Source: Halieaceae bacterium
Lineage (GTDB): Bacteria; Pseudomonadota; Gammaproteobacteria; Pseudomonadales; Halieaceae
Length of the DNA stretch: 64,000 nucleotides
Direction of reading: 5' to 3'
Assembly (NCBI GenBank): GCA_902623175.1
Contig: CACNSR010000006.1
Location: 1 to 64,000, forward strand
In this document: in pieces, positions 26,488 to 35,491 of the stretch
How the letters are laid out: each line of letters starts with the position of its first letter
Numbering within the stretch: the stretch's first letter is position 1
Notes under the pieces: generated by a model
What the model was told of the DNA's origin: nothing
What the model saw: only the letters and a program-made list of their open reading frames with translations
The model's database searches: none
Made by a program: the position numbers and the translations under genes

Positions 26488-27284
26488 CGCTTCAACCCAG
26501 GGGCGGTCATGGTGCCGCCCGCGGCATTCACCGCCATATAAGTTTGCAGCGCGATGCTGGCCTCGGAGCCCATTCGCAGCTCAGGCCATCGCTGCTGGCG
26601 AAAGCAGTCCCGTAGCCGCCATCCCATGGTTCGCACCAGCCCCTGAGAAATACGATAAGCAGGCCAACTCCCCCAGGCATCGGCGGCGCCGGTGTGGGAG
26701 GTCAGATCGGGCAGTGCCTGCAAGCGAATGCGCATATCGGATTGCTCGTGACAAGTCGCACAAGAGAAGTCATGGGGCCCTGCGCGATAAAAGAAAATCT
26801 CCTCGCCAAGGGTATACATCGCCCGCTCGGCCGCGTGCGTCTGCTCGGGTGCAATCGTGGCGCCTTCCGATTCTGCTGCTAGCCAGGTGACGAGGGCTTC
26901 CATCTCAGTACCGAAATCCCCTCTCAGTGAGTAGGGCTTTGCGGTCACCGCCTCAAGATCCCGGCCTTGAATCGTTGTCATGCAGTGGACCAGACGTGAT
27001 TCAAGATCCATCACCGCATCAGTATCGGCAAAGTAGCGCGGGAAGCGCACATAGATACCCGCGGTGACCCCCGGACCCAGACCCAGATCACAGGCTTCCA
27101 GCGTGGCGGACTCGGGGCCCTGAGGCGTAAACCACAGCTCTTCCCCCTCGTCGATGACGAACACCGCTGGGTTGTCATCACCCATCAGATCCCGGTACTG
27201 ATCGAATACACCGTTATCCGCCGCCAGCGGCACTGAGCACAGCCATGCTGTAAAGAACGCGAATCCCAGATGATGCCTTTTCAC
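26484..27284 (-). CDS. soxA: SoxA cytochrome c, mono-haem type
   Basis: SoxA catalyses, with SoxX, the oxidative coupling of thiosulfate to SoxY. From the GTG at 27284 (AAGGGG upstream) the product has about 266 residues with a signal peptide (HHLGFAFFTAWLCSVPLAA). Only one haem motif, CATCH, is present. Two further cysteines (EACDLG and VHCM) probably form the disulfide that replaces the N-terminal haem of di-haem SoxA. RDCFRQQRWPE holds the catalytic cysteine that becomes a persulfide haem ligand. The longer frame to 27467 reads through soxZ and is not used. Confidence 0.93.
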   Translation of the reverse strand: MKRHHLGFAFFTAWLCSVPLAADNGVFDQYRDLMGDDNPAVFVIDEGEELWFTPQGPESATLEACDLGLGPGVTAGIYVRFPRYFADTDAVMDLESRLVHCMTTIQGRDLEAVTAKPYSLRGDFGTEMEALVTWLAAESEGATIAPEQTHAAERAMYTLGEEIFFYRAGPHDFSCATCHEQSDMRIRLQALPDLTSHTGAADAWGSWPAYRISQGLVRTMGWRLRDCFRQQRWPELRMGSEASIALQTYMAVNAAGGTMTAPGLKR

Positions 27285-27306
27285 AGGTGGCCCCTTACTT
27301 CCGCAC

Positions 27307-27618
27307 TCAGCGGATAGTGGTCTCACCCTCGCCGGTGCCGCCCTGATTATCGGTCCAGACAACGCGCACAGTATCGCCAGATTCACCGCCCGCAAAACGC
27401 ACCCCGAGAAAAGGATTGGCGGATACCGCTGCGCCCCAATGACCCTGCATGACAGGCTGATCACCATGGAGCACCGACACCTCGGTAATAAAGTGCGCAG
27501 GGATGGGGTCCCCCGCCTGATCCTTGCGCATACCGGTTTCCATCGGATGGCGCATCAGGGCCTTCACCTCTGTCATGTCGCCCTTTTTCTGGGCGCGAAT
27601 CTTGATTCGACCTGCCAT
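27307..27618 (-). CDS. soxZ: SoxZ sulfur-carrier subunit
   Basis: SoxZ forms the heterodimeric carrier with SoxY. The 103-residue product starts at ATG 27618 with AAGGAG upstream. It has the family features KIRAQKKGDMTEVKALMRHPMETG, an immunoglobulin-like fold, and a C-terminus in GGTGEGETTI. No signal peptide is present; SoxZ is exported piggyback on Tat-borne SoxY. Confidence 0.95.
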   Translation of the reverse strand: MAGRIKIRAQKKGDMTEVKALMRHPMETGMRKDQAGDPIPAHFITEVSVLHGDQPVMQGHWGAAVSANPFLGVRFAGGESGDTVRVVWTDNQGGTGEGETTIR

Positions 27619-27628
27619 GTCACGCTCC

Positions 27629-28117
27629 TTATCCGCCGCATCCGCCGAGGGTGACCTTGGTCTCTCTCGACTGCATGTATAACTGCCCGTCGGCTTCTGC
27701 CACTGCATAAAGCCTACAGGTTTGTGCAACCTTCACCCGGGTCTCGATATAGACCTCTGTACCGGGTGGGATGTCAAACGAGGCAGCCAGCGGGTTGGGG
27801 TTCATTTCCACGAGCAGAGAGACTTTAGAGACGTTTGGCAGGGCCTCGGAGTCAACCTCCACCCGGATGGGCACGACGGCACCGTTCTCGGCGATATCAG
27901 GCGTCGTAAACTGGATGCCGTCATGCACCTGCGGTGTAGCACCCATGGCCGCCAGCGCTTCATCAAGGGCGGTGGCGCCAAAGGCTGCCTCCGGCCTTGC
28001 CACCGCGGCCCATAAACGCCCCGGCAGCGCCGCAGCAGCACCCAGTATCACCGCCCAGCGCAACCAGCCTCGGCGCGAAATACCCTTTGCATGGATCGTT
28101 GTCATCGTCTCAGTCAC
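27629..28117 (-). CDS. soxY: SoxY sulfur-carrier subunit
   Basis: SoxY carries sulfur intermediates on the cysteine of its flexible C-terminus. The 162-residue product ends in the diagnostic GGCGG. The N-terminus has a twin-arginine motif (SRRGWLRWAVILGAAAALPG). The core (AENGAVVPIRVEVDSE, KVSLLVEMNPNPLAASFD) matches SoxY. It lies between soxD and soxZ with gaps of 6 and 10 bp. Confidence 0.96.
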   Translation of the reverse strand: MTETMTTIHAKGISRRGWLRWAVILGAAAALPGRLWAAVARPEAAFGATALDEALAAMGATPQVHDGIQFTTPDIAENGAVVPIRVEVDSEALPNVSKVSLLVEMNPNPLAASFDIPPGTEVYIETRVKVAQTCRLYAVAEADGQLYMQSRETKVTLGGCGG

Positions 28118-28123
28118 TCCTTT

Positions 28124-29161
28124 TTATTCTTCGCCTGAGGTTAACCAGGCCACAATCTGTTGCAGCGCGTCGTCATCCACTGCTGGCATGGGCGGCATCG
28201 GCATGCTCCCCCACACCCCGGCGCCACCGTTCGCTATCTTGTCACGTAAATAGGCCGCGTGCTCCTGCCCGGCGTACTTCACCCGGATGGCATCAAAGCC
28301 CGGCCCCACCAGCTGGCCGGCCATCTGATGGCAACCCGAACAACCACCCGCAGTAAGCGCAGCCTCGGGCGCGAGAACCGCTTCGACCACCACGTTAGCC
28401 GCTGCGAGCTGCTCAGGTTCTGCCGCTGTCCACAGTCCGGGGTAAGGCCCCCAGTCCCTCACCTGTTCGGCAAGATTGCCGTGGGCATTCATGGCGTAGG
28501 CAGGCAGGTATGATGTCACGGTTACCGCCGCGTCGCAGTCAGCGGTGCAGGATGAGCCGCTCACATCTGGCGCACCAGAAACCGACCACAGACCGTGATC
28601 GAGGCTCATACCGTTGCGATTCGGCATGCGCGCCTGAGTCTCAGCCATATTGGTATCGGAAAGCACAAAATCGTCGTCGACCACGTAGCCGAGATTCAGC
28701 AAATAAGCGACCAGCGCGTAGACCTCATCCTGGCTCAAAGACTTGGGAGCGTTCCACGGCATGGCCCGGTAGATGTAATCCCAGAGAGTGGACAGGGTCG
28801 ATACCTTCATCAATGTGGTGCGAGCCACGGCAGGGTCCTTGAGCGAATCAACCCGCCCGTTGCCGATGTCCTCCTCAGTGATATTGCCCAGCACCAAAGG
28901 CGCAAAAATCTCGTTGGAGTCGCCGAAGTCACCGTGGCAGGAGGCACACTGAGCCAGCCAGATCTCCTCGCCTGCCCACACATCGCCGCTGCCCGGCGGC
29001 AGACCGACAAAGTCAGGACGCACGTCAATGTCCCAGGCTGCGATCTCACTCTCTGTCGCGGGTCTACCTAAATCGACCAGACCCTCGGGCAACGCCGCCG
29101 CCCAAGATGTCATGGTCATCGTGCACAGCCACAGGGGGACCGCTCTAACCCAGCTGGACAT
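28124..29161 (-). CDS. soxD: SoxD di-haem cytochrome c
   Basis: SoxD is the electron-accepting subunit of the SoxCD sulfane dehydrogenase, which lets the pathway oxidise the sulfane sulfur without forming sulfur globules. From the ATG at 29161 the product has about 345 residues, with a signal peptide and two haem motifs, CASCH (about residue 70) and CSGCH (about residue 275). Each has a downstream methionine (AMPWNAP, MPMPPMP). The start lies 17 bp inside soxC, with GAGGT upstream, so the two are translationally coupled. Confidence 0.93.
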   Translation of the reverse strand: MSSWVRAVPLWLCTMTMTSWAAALPEGLVDLGRPATESEIAAWDIDVRPDFVGLPPGSGDVWAGEEIWLAQCASCHGDFGDSNEIFAPLVLGNITEEDIGNGRVDSLKDPAVARTTLMKVSTLSTLWDYIYRAMPWNAPKSLSQDEVYALVAYLLNLGYVVDDDFVLSDTNMAETQARMPNRNGMSLDHGLWSVSGAPDVSGSSCTADCDAAVTVTSYLPAYAMNAHGNLAEQVRDWGPYPGLWTAAEPEQLAAANVVVEAVLAPEAALTAGGCSGCHQMAGQLVGPGFDAIRVKYAGQEHAAYLRDKIANGGAGVWGSMPMPPMPAVDDDALQQIVAWLTSGEE

Positions 29162-30479
29162 TGTGTACCTCACCGTCAGCGCCCACTCGCCAGGTCTGTA
29201 TGGCGTTATTGTGGTAGATCGATCGCGTGCCGCGTATCTCAACCAACTGTGCGCGGCTAGGCTGGATATAACCGGTGCTATCAGTGACCCGGGCTTGCAG
29301 CAGTGCCTCCTCTCCCTGCCAGACCCAATCGCAATGGAAGCGGGTCAGGGCTTTGGGCAAGATTGGTCCCTCCATGCGCGCACCACGCCAGTTACGCCCG
29401 CCATCAACCGACACCTCGACTTTCTCCACGGTGCCGCGACCGCTCCAGGCCAGGCCGGTGATGTCGTAATAACCCTGCTTCAATAATTTTTGACCGCCCG
29501 AGGGCGCTGTGATCACCGACTTCGCCTCCTGAATGGAGGTGTACTGGCGGTGCGTGCCATCCGGCATCAAATCCACGTAGTGCGCAACCTCGTCTTTGGT
29601 CGCCCAAGGAGCATCGCCCACTTCCAGTCGCCGCAGCCACTTGACCCACGAAACGCCCTGCACGCCGGGCACTACCAGGCGCAAGGGATAGCCGTTTTCT
29701 GGCCGCAACATTTCGCCGTTTTGCCCATAGGCCACCAGCGCATCGTCCAATGCATTGTCGAGATTTATGGTGCGCGTCATGCTGGAGCCGTCGGCGCCCT
29801 CCGCGAGCAAGACGGTTGCGCGTTTTCGATCAAAGCCTGCTCGCTCCAGTAGCAAGGAGACCGGGACCCCGGTGAATTCGGAGGCTGACAACATCCCGTG
29901 GCTGTACTGCACGGTAGGGACCGCCACATTACCCCACTCGAGACCTGTGTTGGCGCCACACTCGAGAAAGTGGATGCGCGACACGCTGGGCATGCGAAGC
30001 AGGTCTTCCATGGTGAATACCAGTGGGGTTTCCACCAGCCCGTTGATCATCAGCCTGTGTCGGCGCGGATCGATATCGACCCAGCCCTGATGATGGCGCT
30101 CGAAATGCAGGCCACTCGGGGTGATCATGCCGAACAGATTTTGCAGTGGCGTGAACGACACGCTCGACTGATCGGTCCGCGTGAGGCCGGGGCTCTGGCG
30201 ACGGACAATATTGGCCTCGTAAGGTGACGGCTGTCCGTAGGGGTTGGCGACCACCGGCTTGCCTAGACTGCGGGTCCAGCTGGGCAGGTTCACGATGTCC
30301 GGATCGTCATCTGCCATCAGCACCGGGGCCGCCATCGATGCAGCGGCTGCGAAAGCACCCTGCAATAACGAGCGACGCGCCGGGTCGATGCCATCCCGGG
30401 AGATGTCCTCAACCAGGTCTTTGGACAAAAAGGATTCAGGCGCAGGTCGGAGCTGACCCTGCTCTGCGTCTGATGCCAT
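29145..30479 (-). CDS. soxC: SoxC molybdoprotein, sulfane dehydrogenase subunit
   Basis: SoxC belongs to the sulfite-oxidase family and holds the molybdenum cofactor of SoxCD. The 444-residue product has a Tat-type signal (ARRSLLQGAFAAAASMAAPV) after an unusual 35-residue lead. The Mo-ligand cysteine is in HFLECGANTGLEW, the pterin domain includes YPLRLVVPGVQGVSWVKWLRRLE, and the C-terminal dimerisation domain holds VEKVEVSVDGGRNW. Start is supported by GGGGGAGG upstream. It is the first gene of the operon soxCDYZAXB. Confidence 0.95.
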   Translation of the reverse strand: MASDAEQGQLRPAPESFLSKDLVEDISRDGIDPARRSLLQGAFAAAASMAAPVLMADDDPDIVNLPSWTRSLGKPVVANPYGQPSPYEANIVRRQSPGLTRTDQSSVSFTPLQNLFGMITPSGLHFERHHQGWVDIDPRRHRLMINGLVETPLVFTMEDLLRMPSVSRIHFLECGANTGLEWGNVAVPTVQYSHGMLSASEFTGVPVSLLLERAGFDRKRATVLLAEGADGSSMTRTINLDNALDDALVAYGQNGEMLRPENGYPLRLVVPGVQGVSWVKWLRRLEVGDAPWATKDEVAHYVDLMPDGTHRQYTSIQEAKSVITAPSGGQKLLKQGYYDITGLAWSGRGTVEKVEVSVDGGRNWRGARMEGPILPKALTRFHCDWVWQGEEALLQARVTDSTGYIQPSRAQLVEIRGTRSIYHNNAIQTWRVGADGEVHNVQLG

Positions 30480-30861
30480 CCTTATCCTCCCCCTTGCGAT
30501 TAATTGTGTTCACCCGCTATCTTCATCGCGCGTGAAGTGCCTCGTGCCTGTTATTATATTTCAATATAAGCATATAGCTTAACGCTGGGCTGCCTTTGGC
30601 AGTGTCTCAAGCGTCGCGCTGGAATTTTGCCAAGCAGTGCGCCAAATCGTAAGGTGCGTCTGATAGCAGTAGCACTACCAGAGTGTAGCGTACCTGTAAT
30701 GCCGCAGGCTCATGGAATTGACGCGCAGCGCGCTATGACGAGGGAACACAAGAAGGAGCACCAGAAACCTGCGTGACATAAAAAAACAGTGGCATAAAAA
30801 AAGTAGTGCCACATAAACCAGGGCTGCGTGTATCAGCGCCCTTTCTTGGGAGGAGAGACCC
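30480..30861. other. Divergent control region between the sox operon and the DsrE/SoxW pair
   Basis: No gene is seen. The region is AT-rich around 30550-30585 and contains one perfect palindrome annotated separately. Ribosome-binding sites are present at both ends (GGGGGAGG for soxC, GGAGGAG for the DsrE-like gene). Confidence 0.6.
30554..30569. promoter_or_regulatory. Palindrome upstream of soxC, candidate ArsR-type operator
   Basis: TTATATT and AATATAA are perfect inverted repeats separated by TC. The site lies 75 bp upstream of the soxC start. AT-rich palindromes of this type are used by sulfur-responsive ArsR-family repressors (SoxR/SqrR/BigR group) that control sox and related genes. 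No such regulator gene lies in this window, so the assignment is inference. Confidence 0.5.
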
Positions 30862-31287
30862 ATGACCCGTTTACTCATGCTGACCTTGCTCGCTTGTCTG
30901 ACGCTGTCGCCCCCGATCCGCAGTGCTGATGCCAAAGCGCCAGGATTGGTGTTTCATTTGGACTCCGATACCAGCATGAACCGCATGCTCGCTCAGGTAA
31001 CACGCCACCATTCCTTTAACCCGGATATCGAGACGCGTGTCATTCTGATTGGCAATGGTGTCAAACCGGCTCTGGAGGGTGCTAAAGACGTCAATGGCGG
31101 TCAGTACAGCGCGCAAATGGAGCAGTTGATGGCGTTGGGCATCCGCATATTTGCCTGCGAAGCGACACTCAACTATTACAACCTGACCGAGGACAACCTA
31201 GCTTTTGGCGTGGAAACTGTCCCTTCTGGGGTCGCCGCACTGGGAAGACTGCAGGCACGCGAGGGATGGGGTTACATCAAGCTCTGA
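30862..31287 (+). CDS. Periplasmic DsrE-like protein
   Basis: The 141-residue product has a signal peptide (MTRLLMLTLLACLTLSPPIRSADA) and a DsrE/YchN-like fold: VFHLDSDTSMNRMLAQV, VILIGNGVKPAL, MEQLMALGIRIFACEATL and ETVPSGVAALGRLQAREGWGYIKL. The cysteine in FACEATL occupies the place where DsrE-family proteins carry sulfur. It is divergent from the sox operon and overlaps the next gene by one base (TGATG). A role in handling reduced sulfur is inferred from the fold and the location. Confidence 0.8.
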   Translation: MTRLLMLTLLACLTLSPPIRSADAKAPGLVFHLDSDTSMNRMLAQVTRHHSFNPDIETRVILIGNGVKPALEGAKDVNGGQYSAQMEQLMALGIRIFACEATLNYYNLTEDNLAFGVETVPSGVAALGRLQAREGWGYIKL

Positions 31288-31694
31288 TGAGAGCCGCAGC
31301 CCTTCTGCTCGTCTTGGCGGGACTGGTTGGCAGCACGACCACCTTTCCCCCAGGCGCCTTTGCCGATATAGCGGCCCACAGTGACTCGCCTGTCCTGATC
31401 TACATTTACAGTCCCGAATGCGGTGCCTGCCGCCAGTTTGATCGTGAGGTGGCTCCGATCTACAGCAAAACTGACGAATCCCTTACGCTACCTTTGGAAC
31501 GGGTGTTGATCGATGACTGGCAGGCAAACCGGCATCAGCTGGTCGAATGCGCCTCGACGGAGGTAATCGGCACGCCGACTTTTTTACAAATCCGGAACTG
31601 TCAGGAGCTGGATCGCATTACCGGTTACTCAGACGCGGAGCTTTTCTGGCTGGGACACCGTAGAATGATCAACAGCATAGAATCTGATCTGTGA
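31287..31694 (+). CDS. soxW: SoxW-like periplasmic thioredoxin
   Basis: The 135-residue product has a signal peptide (MRAAALLLVLAGLVGSTTT) and a thioredoxin fold with active site CGAC in YSPECGACRQFDRE, plus the cis-proline segment VIGTPTFLQI. SoxW-type thioredoxins keep SoxY reactive by reduction. Its ATG overlaps the stop of the DsrE-like gene. The CcdA-type partner SoxV is not in the window. It converges with the TIGR03084-type gene. Confidence 0.82.
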   Translation: MRAAALLLVLAGLVGSTTTFPPGAFADIAAHSDSPVLIYIYSPECGACRQFDREVAPIYSKTDESLTLPLERVLIDDWQANRHQLVECASTEVIGTPTFLQIRNCQELDRITGYSDAELFWLGHRRMINSIESDL

Positions 31695-31832
31695 CCATCC
31701 CTTGGCGTTGCGCGGGTCGCTCCGCGCTCATCGCGTTTGGCGGCCTCGCAATACCTGCACCCAAATAGAACTTTCTCTATGATCGGCGAGCTTGGACGGG
31801 CATTAGCAGATAGCGAAACAACCGCCTCTCGC

Positions 31833-32633
31833 TCAGGCTGGGGATTTTGTGCGCCGCACGCCCGGCGCGGGTGGCTCGGCGGCTGCGCCGGCAAAGCACT
31901 GCGCGTTGCGCATCCAGAGCTCGGCCGTGTCACCCTCGCAGACCAATTGTGTATCGGCGATGTTACGGGTCTGGGTCACCACTTGGGCAAACTCATGTGC
32001 CATGCCGCTAATGACCTGATCACTATCGAGGTTGCCATATTCCCATGATTCGCCAGACGGTGAGGTCAGCCGCAGCGCAGGCTGACCCTCGGGCACTTCC
32101 ATACCCTGTACCTTGAAAGACCAAGCAAACGTATTCACACCCAAAATCACAATGTTGCGGATGCGGTCGTCTTCGCTGCGTTTAATACCCAGTTCGTCCG
32201 CAATTGCCTGCCCGTGTGCCCAGGTCTCCATTTGCCGCGCGGTAATCGATGAGCGCGCACTCATACTTGGCCCAACCCAAGAAACGCGATCAGAAGGGTC
32301 GGCCTGCTGATAGGCCGCGGCCACCTCGCGAAACCCGATTTGCCACAGAGAAACCAAGTCGAACCGCCCTTCAGGAAATTTCGCAAGCTCGATATCAGGC
32401 AGTGTTTTGCCCGCCATCATAGCCTCTACTGCTGGCTTCAGCTCTGCCTGAAAGTCATCGGGCGCTGTAAGCGCGAGGTTCGCCATATGATTCCAAAAAT
32501 GCAGATGGCGCATGATCGTCTCGAAGGTCCAGGACTTGAATCCTGTGGGATGGTCAAAGTCATTTGCTTGTAAAGGCGCCACGAGCTGCTCCAATGCTTC
32601 TGACTCTGCTAGAAAATCACTGGCCTGCTGCAT
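31833..32633 (-). CDS. TIGR03084-type (DinB/maleylpyruvate isomerase-like) metal-binding protein
   Basis: The 266-residue product has a four-helix DinB-like N-terminal domain with well-placed histidines (MRHLHFWNHMANLAL; METWAHGQAIADEL), which normally bind a divalent metal, and a C-terminal sterol-carrier-like domain (LRLTSPSGESWEYG). This matches the TIGR03084 family, whose substrate is unknown. It lies 55 bp after the biotin carboxylase gene, in the same direction, and is probably the last gene of the atu-type operon. Confidence 0.8.
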   Translation of the reverse strand: MQQASDFLAESEALEQLVAPLQANDFDHPTGFKSWTFETIMRHLHFWNHMANLALTAPDDFQAELKPAVEAMMAGKTLPDIELAKFPEGRFDLVSLWQIGFREVAAAYQQADPSDRVSWVGPSMSARSSITARQMETWAHGQAIADELGIKRSEDDRIRNIVILGVNTFAWSFKVQGMEVPEGQPALRLTSPSGESWEYGNLDSDQVISGMAHEFAQVVTQTRNIADTQLVCEGDTAELWMRNAQCFAGAAAEPPAPGVRRTKSPA

Positions 32634-32688
32634 GCTGAATCCTGATAACGGTTACGTAAGCCTGCTCACCGACTGGCTGACGCGGGAC

Positions 32689-34683
32689 TTACTCGCCTTG
32701 GGCCTCTTCAATCAACATGATGACATCTCCCGCGGCCATCTGCTGACCCACCTGACCATTCACCTGCTGTACCACCCCAGACACCGGCGCAAGAATCTCT
32801 TGCTGCATTTTCATGGCCTCGAATACCGCCAACCGCTGATCTTTTTCCACCGCTTGATCCGCCTCTACTAACAGCGATACCAGTTGACCATGCATAGGCG
32901 CCTGCACCGTGCCCCCCTGCGCATCCTCTGCCGATTCCGGGGGAATCAAATCAGTGTTGGTCAAGGTCACCTCGGAACGATCCGTGGCCAGCATCATCAC
33001 GGCTGCATCACTTTGGTGATAACCCAGCACTACGCGCTGACCATCAATCAAAAACGCAACGCGGTTTTTGTTTAGCGTTTGCAGTGTGACATCATGAGTC
33101 GCCTCCATCAGCATCACCGAGAACTGCTCTGCGCTACTCGAGGTGATCTCCGCGGTGAAGATCTGATCAGCGACCTCGTAGGTATGCCGTCTCGTCACGG
33201 GCCCGGTCGACACCCAACCCCGTAGCTCCTCATTCACCGACAGCGCGCTGGCGAAGTGCTGCTCGGCCGCGAGAATCTGTTGGAGCACAATGCCCGCCGC
33301 TAAACTGGTAGTGCCCGCTTGCGCGGGCGAGAAACCCTCGGGGTATTGCTGATCGATGTAATCAGTAGTCGCACTACCCTTGATGAAGGTCGGCTGATCG
33401 AGTAGCTCCAATAAGAATGCGCGATTGTGAGTGACGCCCGCCAGCGCGGTGGCCTGCAGGGCAGAGCGCAGTTTGAGTCTCGCGGTCTCGCGGGTTTCAC
33501 CCCATACGATAACCTTGGCGACCATCGAATCATAAAATGGCGATATCGCGTCGCCAGTCTCGATCCCTGAATCCACGCGAATACCCTCCCTCGACGGCAC
33601 ACTGAACAACGATATAGGACCGGCACTCGGTAAAAACGCCTCCGCCGGATCCTCCGCGCAGAGTCTGACCTCAATCGCATGCCCAAAGAGGTCGACATCT
33701 TTCTGCGTGGCGGGCAAGTGCTCACCCTGTGCCACGCGGATCTGCCATTGCACTAGGTCAAACCCCGTGACGCACTCAGTCACCGGGTGCTCGACCTGCA
33801 GCCGAGTATTCATCTCCAGAAAATAAAAGTCGCCACTGGCATCGAGCAGAAACTCCACCGTGCCAGCGCCCACATAATTCACCGCCCGCGCCGCCTCTAC
33901 CGCAGCGGTACCCATCGCTTCGCGCAGCTCCGGTGTCATGATGGGGCACGGGGATTCCTCAACGACCTTTTGGTGACGCCGCTGCAGTGAGCAATCACGT
34001 TCACCCAGATGAATGACATTGCTGTGAGTGTCGGCAAACACCTGCACCTCGACGTGCCGCGCACCCTCGATTGCCCGTTCCAAAATCAAGTCACCGTTGC
34101 CGAAAGCGCCTTCGGCCTCAGAACGCGCCAGCGCGATCGATTGGATTAGCTGATCAGGGTCTGCAACACGCCGCATACCGCGACCGCCGCCCCCTGCCGC
34201 AGCCTTGATCATGACGGGCATGCCCATCGCTTCCGCCTCACGACAGAGCGTGTCGTCAGACTGGTCCTCGCCCTGATACCCCGGGATGCAGGGCACCCCA
34301 GCCTCCAGCATCGCTCGCTTCGCGAGCGCTTTATCGCCCATGACTTCCACGGCGTGAGCCGGCGGGCCTATAAAGATGACGCCTACCTCTGCACAAGCCG
34401 CCGCAAAAGTGGTGTTCTCGGATAAAAAGCCATAGCCCGGGTGTATCGCATCGGTGCCTGTCTCTCTCGCAGCCTCCAGGATGGCGTCGCCGTTCAAGTA
34501 GGACTCGGCGGCGGTGTTGCCGCCGAGCGGCACCGCCAGATCGGCGGCGCGCACATGCAGGGCATTAGCATCGGCGTCGGAATACACGGCAACGGTTTTG
34601 AGCCCCATCGCCTTGGCGGTGCGCATCACTCGGACCGCAATCTCACCGCGATTGGCCACCAGCACTGTCTGGATCGCTTTCAT
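32689..34683 (-). CDS. atuF: Acyl-CoA carboxylase biotin subunit (geranyl-CoA carboxylase alpha type)
   Basis: This subunit carries biotin carboxylase and biotin carrier functions: it forms carboxybiotin from bicarbonate and ATP. The 664-residue product has the carboxylase N-terminus (VLVANRGEIAVRVMRTAK), the ATP-grasp glycine loop KAAAGGGGRGMR, the EMNTRLQVEHPVTE motif, and a C-terminal biotin site EAMKMQQEI. Length fits AtuF and also LiuD (methylcrotonyl-CoA carboxylase). The neighbouring atuA-type gene favours the geranyl-CoA assignment. Its start overlaps atuE by four bases. Confidence 0.85.
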   Translation of the reverse strand: MKAIQTVLVANRGEIAVRVMRTAKAMGLKTVAVYSDADANALHVRAADLAVPLGGNTAAESYLNGDAILEAARETGTDAIHPGYGFLSENTTFAAACAEVGVIFIGPPAHAVEVMGDKALAKRAMLEAGVPCIPGYQGEDQSDDTLCREAEAMGMPVMIKAAAGGGGRGMRRVADPDQLIQSIALARSEAEGAFGNGDLILERAIEGARHVEVQVFADTHSNVIHLGERDCSLQRRHQKVVEESPCPIMTPELREAMGTAAVEAARAVNYVGAGTVEFLLDASGDFYFLEMNTRLQVEHPVTECVTGFDLVQWQIRVAQGEHLPATQKDVDLFGHAIEVRLCAEDPAEAFLPSAGPISLFSVPSREGIRVDSGIETGDAISPFYDSMVAKVIVWGETRETARLKLRSALQATALAGVTHNRAFLLELLDQPTFIKGSATTDYIDQQYPEGFSPAQAGTTSLAAGIVLQQILAAEQHFASALSVNEELRGWVSTGPVTRRHTYEVADQIFTAEITSSSAEQFSVMLMEATHDVTLQTLNKNRVAFLIDGQRVVLGYHQSDAAVMMLATDRSEVTLTNTDLIPPESAEDAQGGTVQAPMHGQLVSLLVEADQAVEKDQRLAVFEAMKMQQEILAPVSGVVQQVNGQVGQQMAAGDVIMLIEEAQGE

Positions 34684-35489
34684 CCTTCGCCCTCCTGATG
34701 CCAGTTTGGCTTGCGCTTCTCTAAGAAAGACGCGACACCTTCCATACCCTCCTCGCCCTTTAAACAGGCGGTAAAGTTCTCGGCTGCAAACCGCATCTTT
34801 TCCTCGTCGGGCAGTGTGGGTAGCGTGCGGATCAGTGTTTTGGTGGCCGCCACCGCACCAGGGGCACAGGCCAACACATCGGCTCGAATCCGCGCTTGGG
34901 CAGCCTCAAGCTCGTCCGCGTTGGACACCACCACATCTAAAATACCCAGAGCCGCCGCCTCCTCACCTGTGAAGCGGGCTGCGCTCAGCATGAGTCGCCG
35001 ACCTGTGGACCCGCCGCACTTCTGCATCACATAGCGAGCAATCTGTGCGGGCGAGATACCGATACGCGTTTCAGAGAAAGCAAACTTGGCATCCGCAGTG
35101 CCGATCGTGACATCACAGCAGCAGGCAACACCCAACCCCCCCGCCATCGCGGCACCCTCGATGACCGCAATGGTCACCATGGGCAAACGGTCGAGGGTGT
35201 AGAGCAGACGCCCAATGGTCTCACTCATGGCGATCACTTCGTCATTGGACACGGTCGCCATGGTTTTGAATCCTTTGAGGTCACCGCCTGCACAAAAAAA
35301 GCCACCACGGCCTCGGAGAGTCATGCCTCTGATCGAGCGATCTTCCTGCAATGCATCGCAAATGCGCTGCAGGTCGGCGACGACGGCGTCAGTAAGTGGG
35401 TTGCGGCGCTCGGGTTGGTTGAACCATACGGTTAGCCAGCCCTGATGGAATTCGCATTCGACAGAATCGGTATGGGGCAATGTAGTCAT
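34680..35489 (-). CDS. atuE: Enoyl-CoA hydratase (isohexenylglutaconyl-CoA hydratase type)
   Basis: A crotonase-fold enzyme of about 269 residues, taken from the ATG at 35489 with AGGATG upstream; the longer frame to 35564 runs inside the preceding gene. Conserved parts are FCAGGDLKGF (oxyanion hole region), VIEGAAMAGGLGVACCCDVTI and FSETRIGISPAQIARYV. Between the two carboxylase subunits it most likely hydrates the carboxylated enoyl-CoA, as AtuE or LiuC does. Confidence 0.82.
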   Translation of the reverse strand: MTTLPHTDSVECEFHQGWLTVWFNQPERRNPLTDAVVADLQRICDALQEDRSIRGMTLRGRGGFFCAGGDLKGFKTMATVSNDEVIAMSETIGRLLYTLDRLPMVTIAVIEGAAMAGGLGVACCCDVTIGTADAKFAFSETRIGISPAQIARYVMQKCGGSTGRRLMLSAARFTGEEAAALGILDVVVSNADELEAAQARIRADVLACAPGAVAATKTLIRTLPTLPDEEKMRFAAENFTACLKGEEGMEGVASFLEKRKPNWHQEGEG

Positions 35490-35491
35490 GA

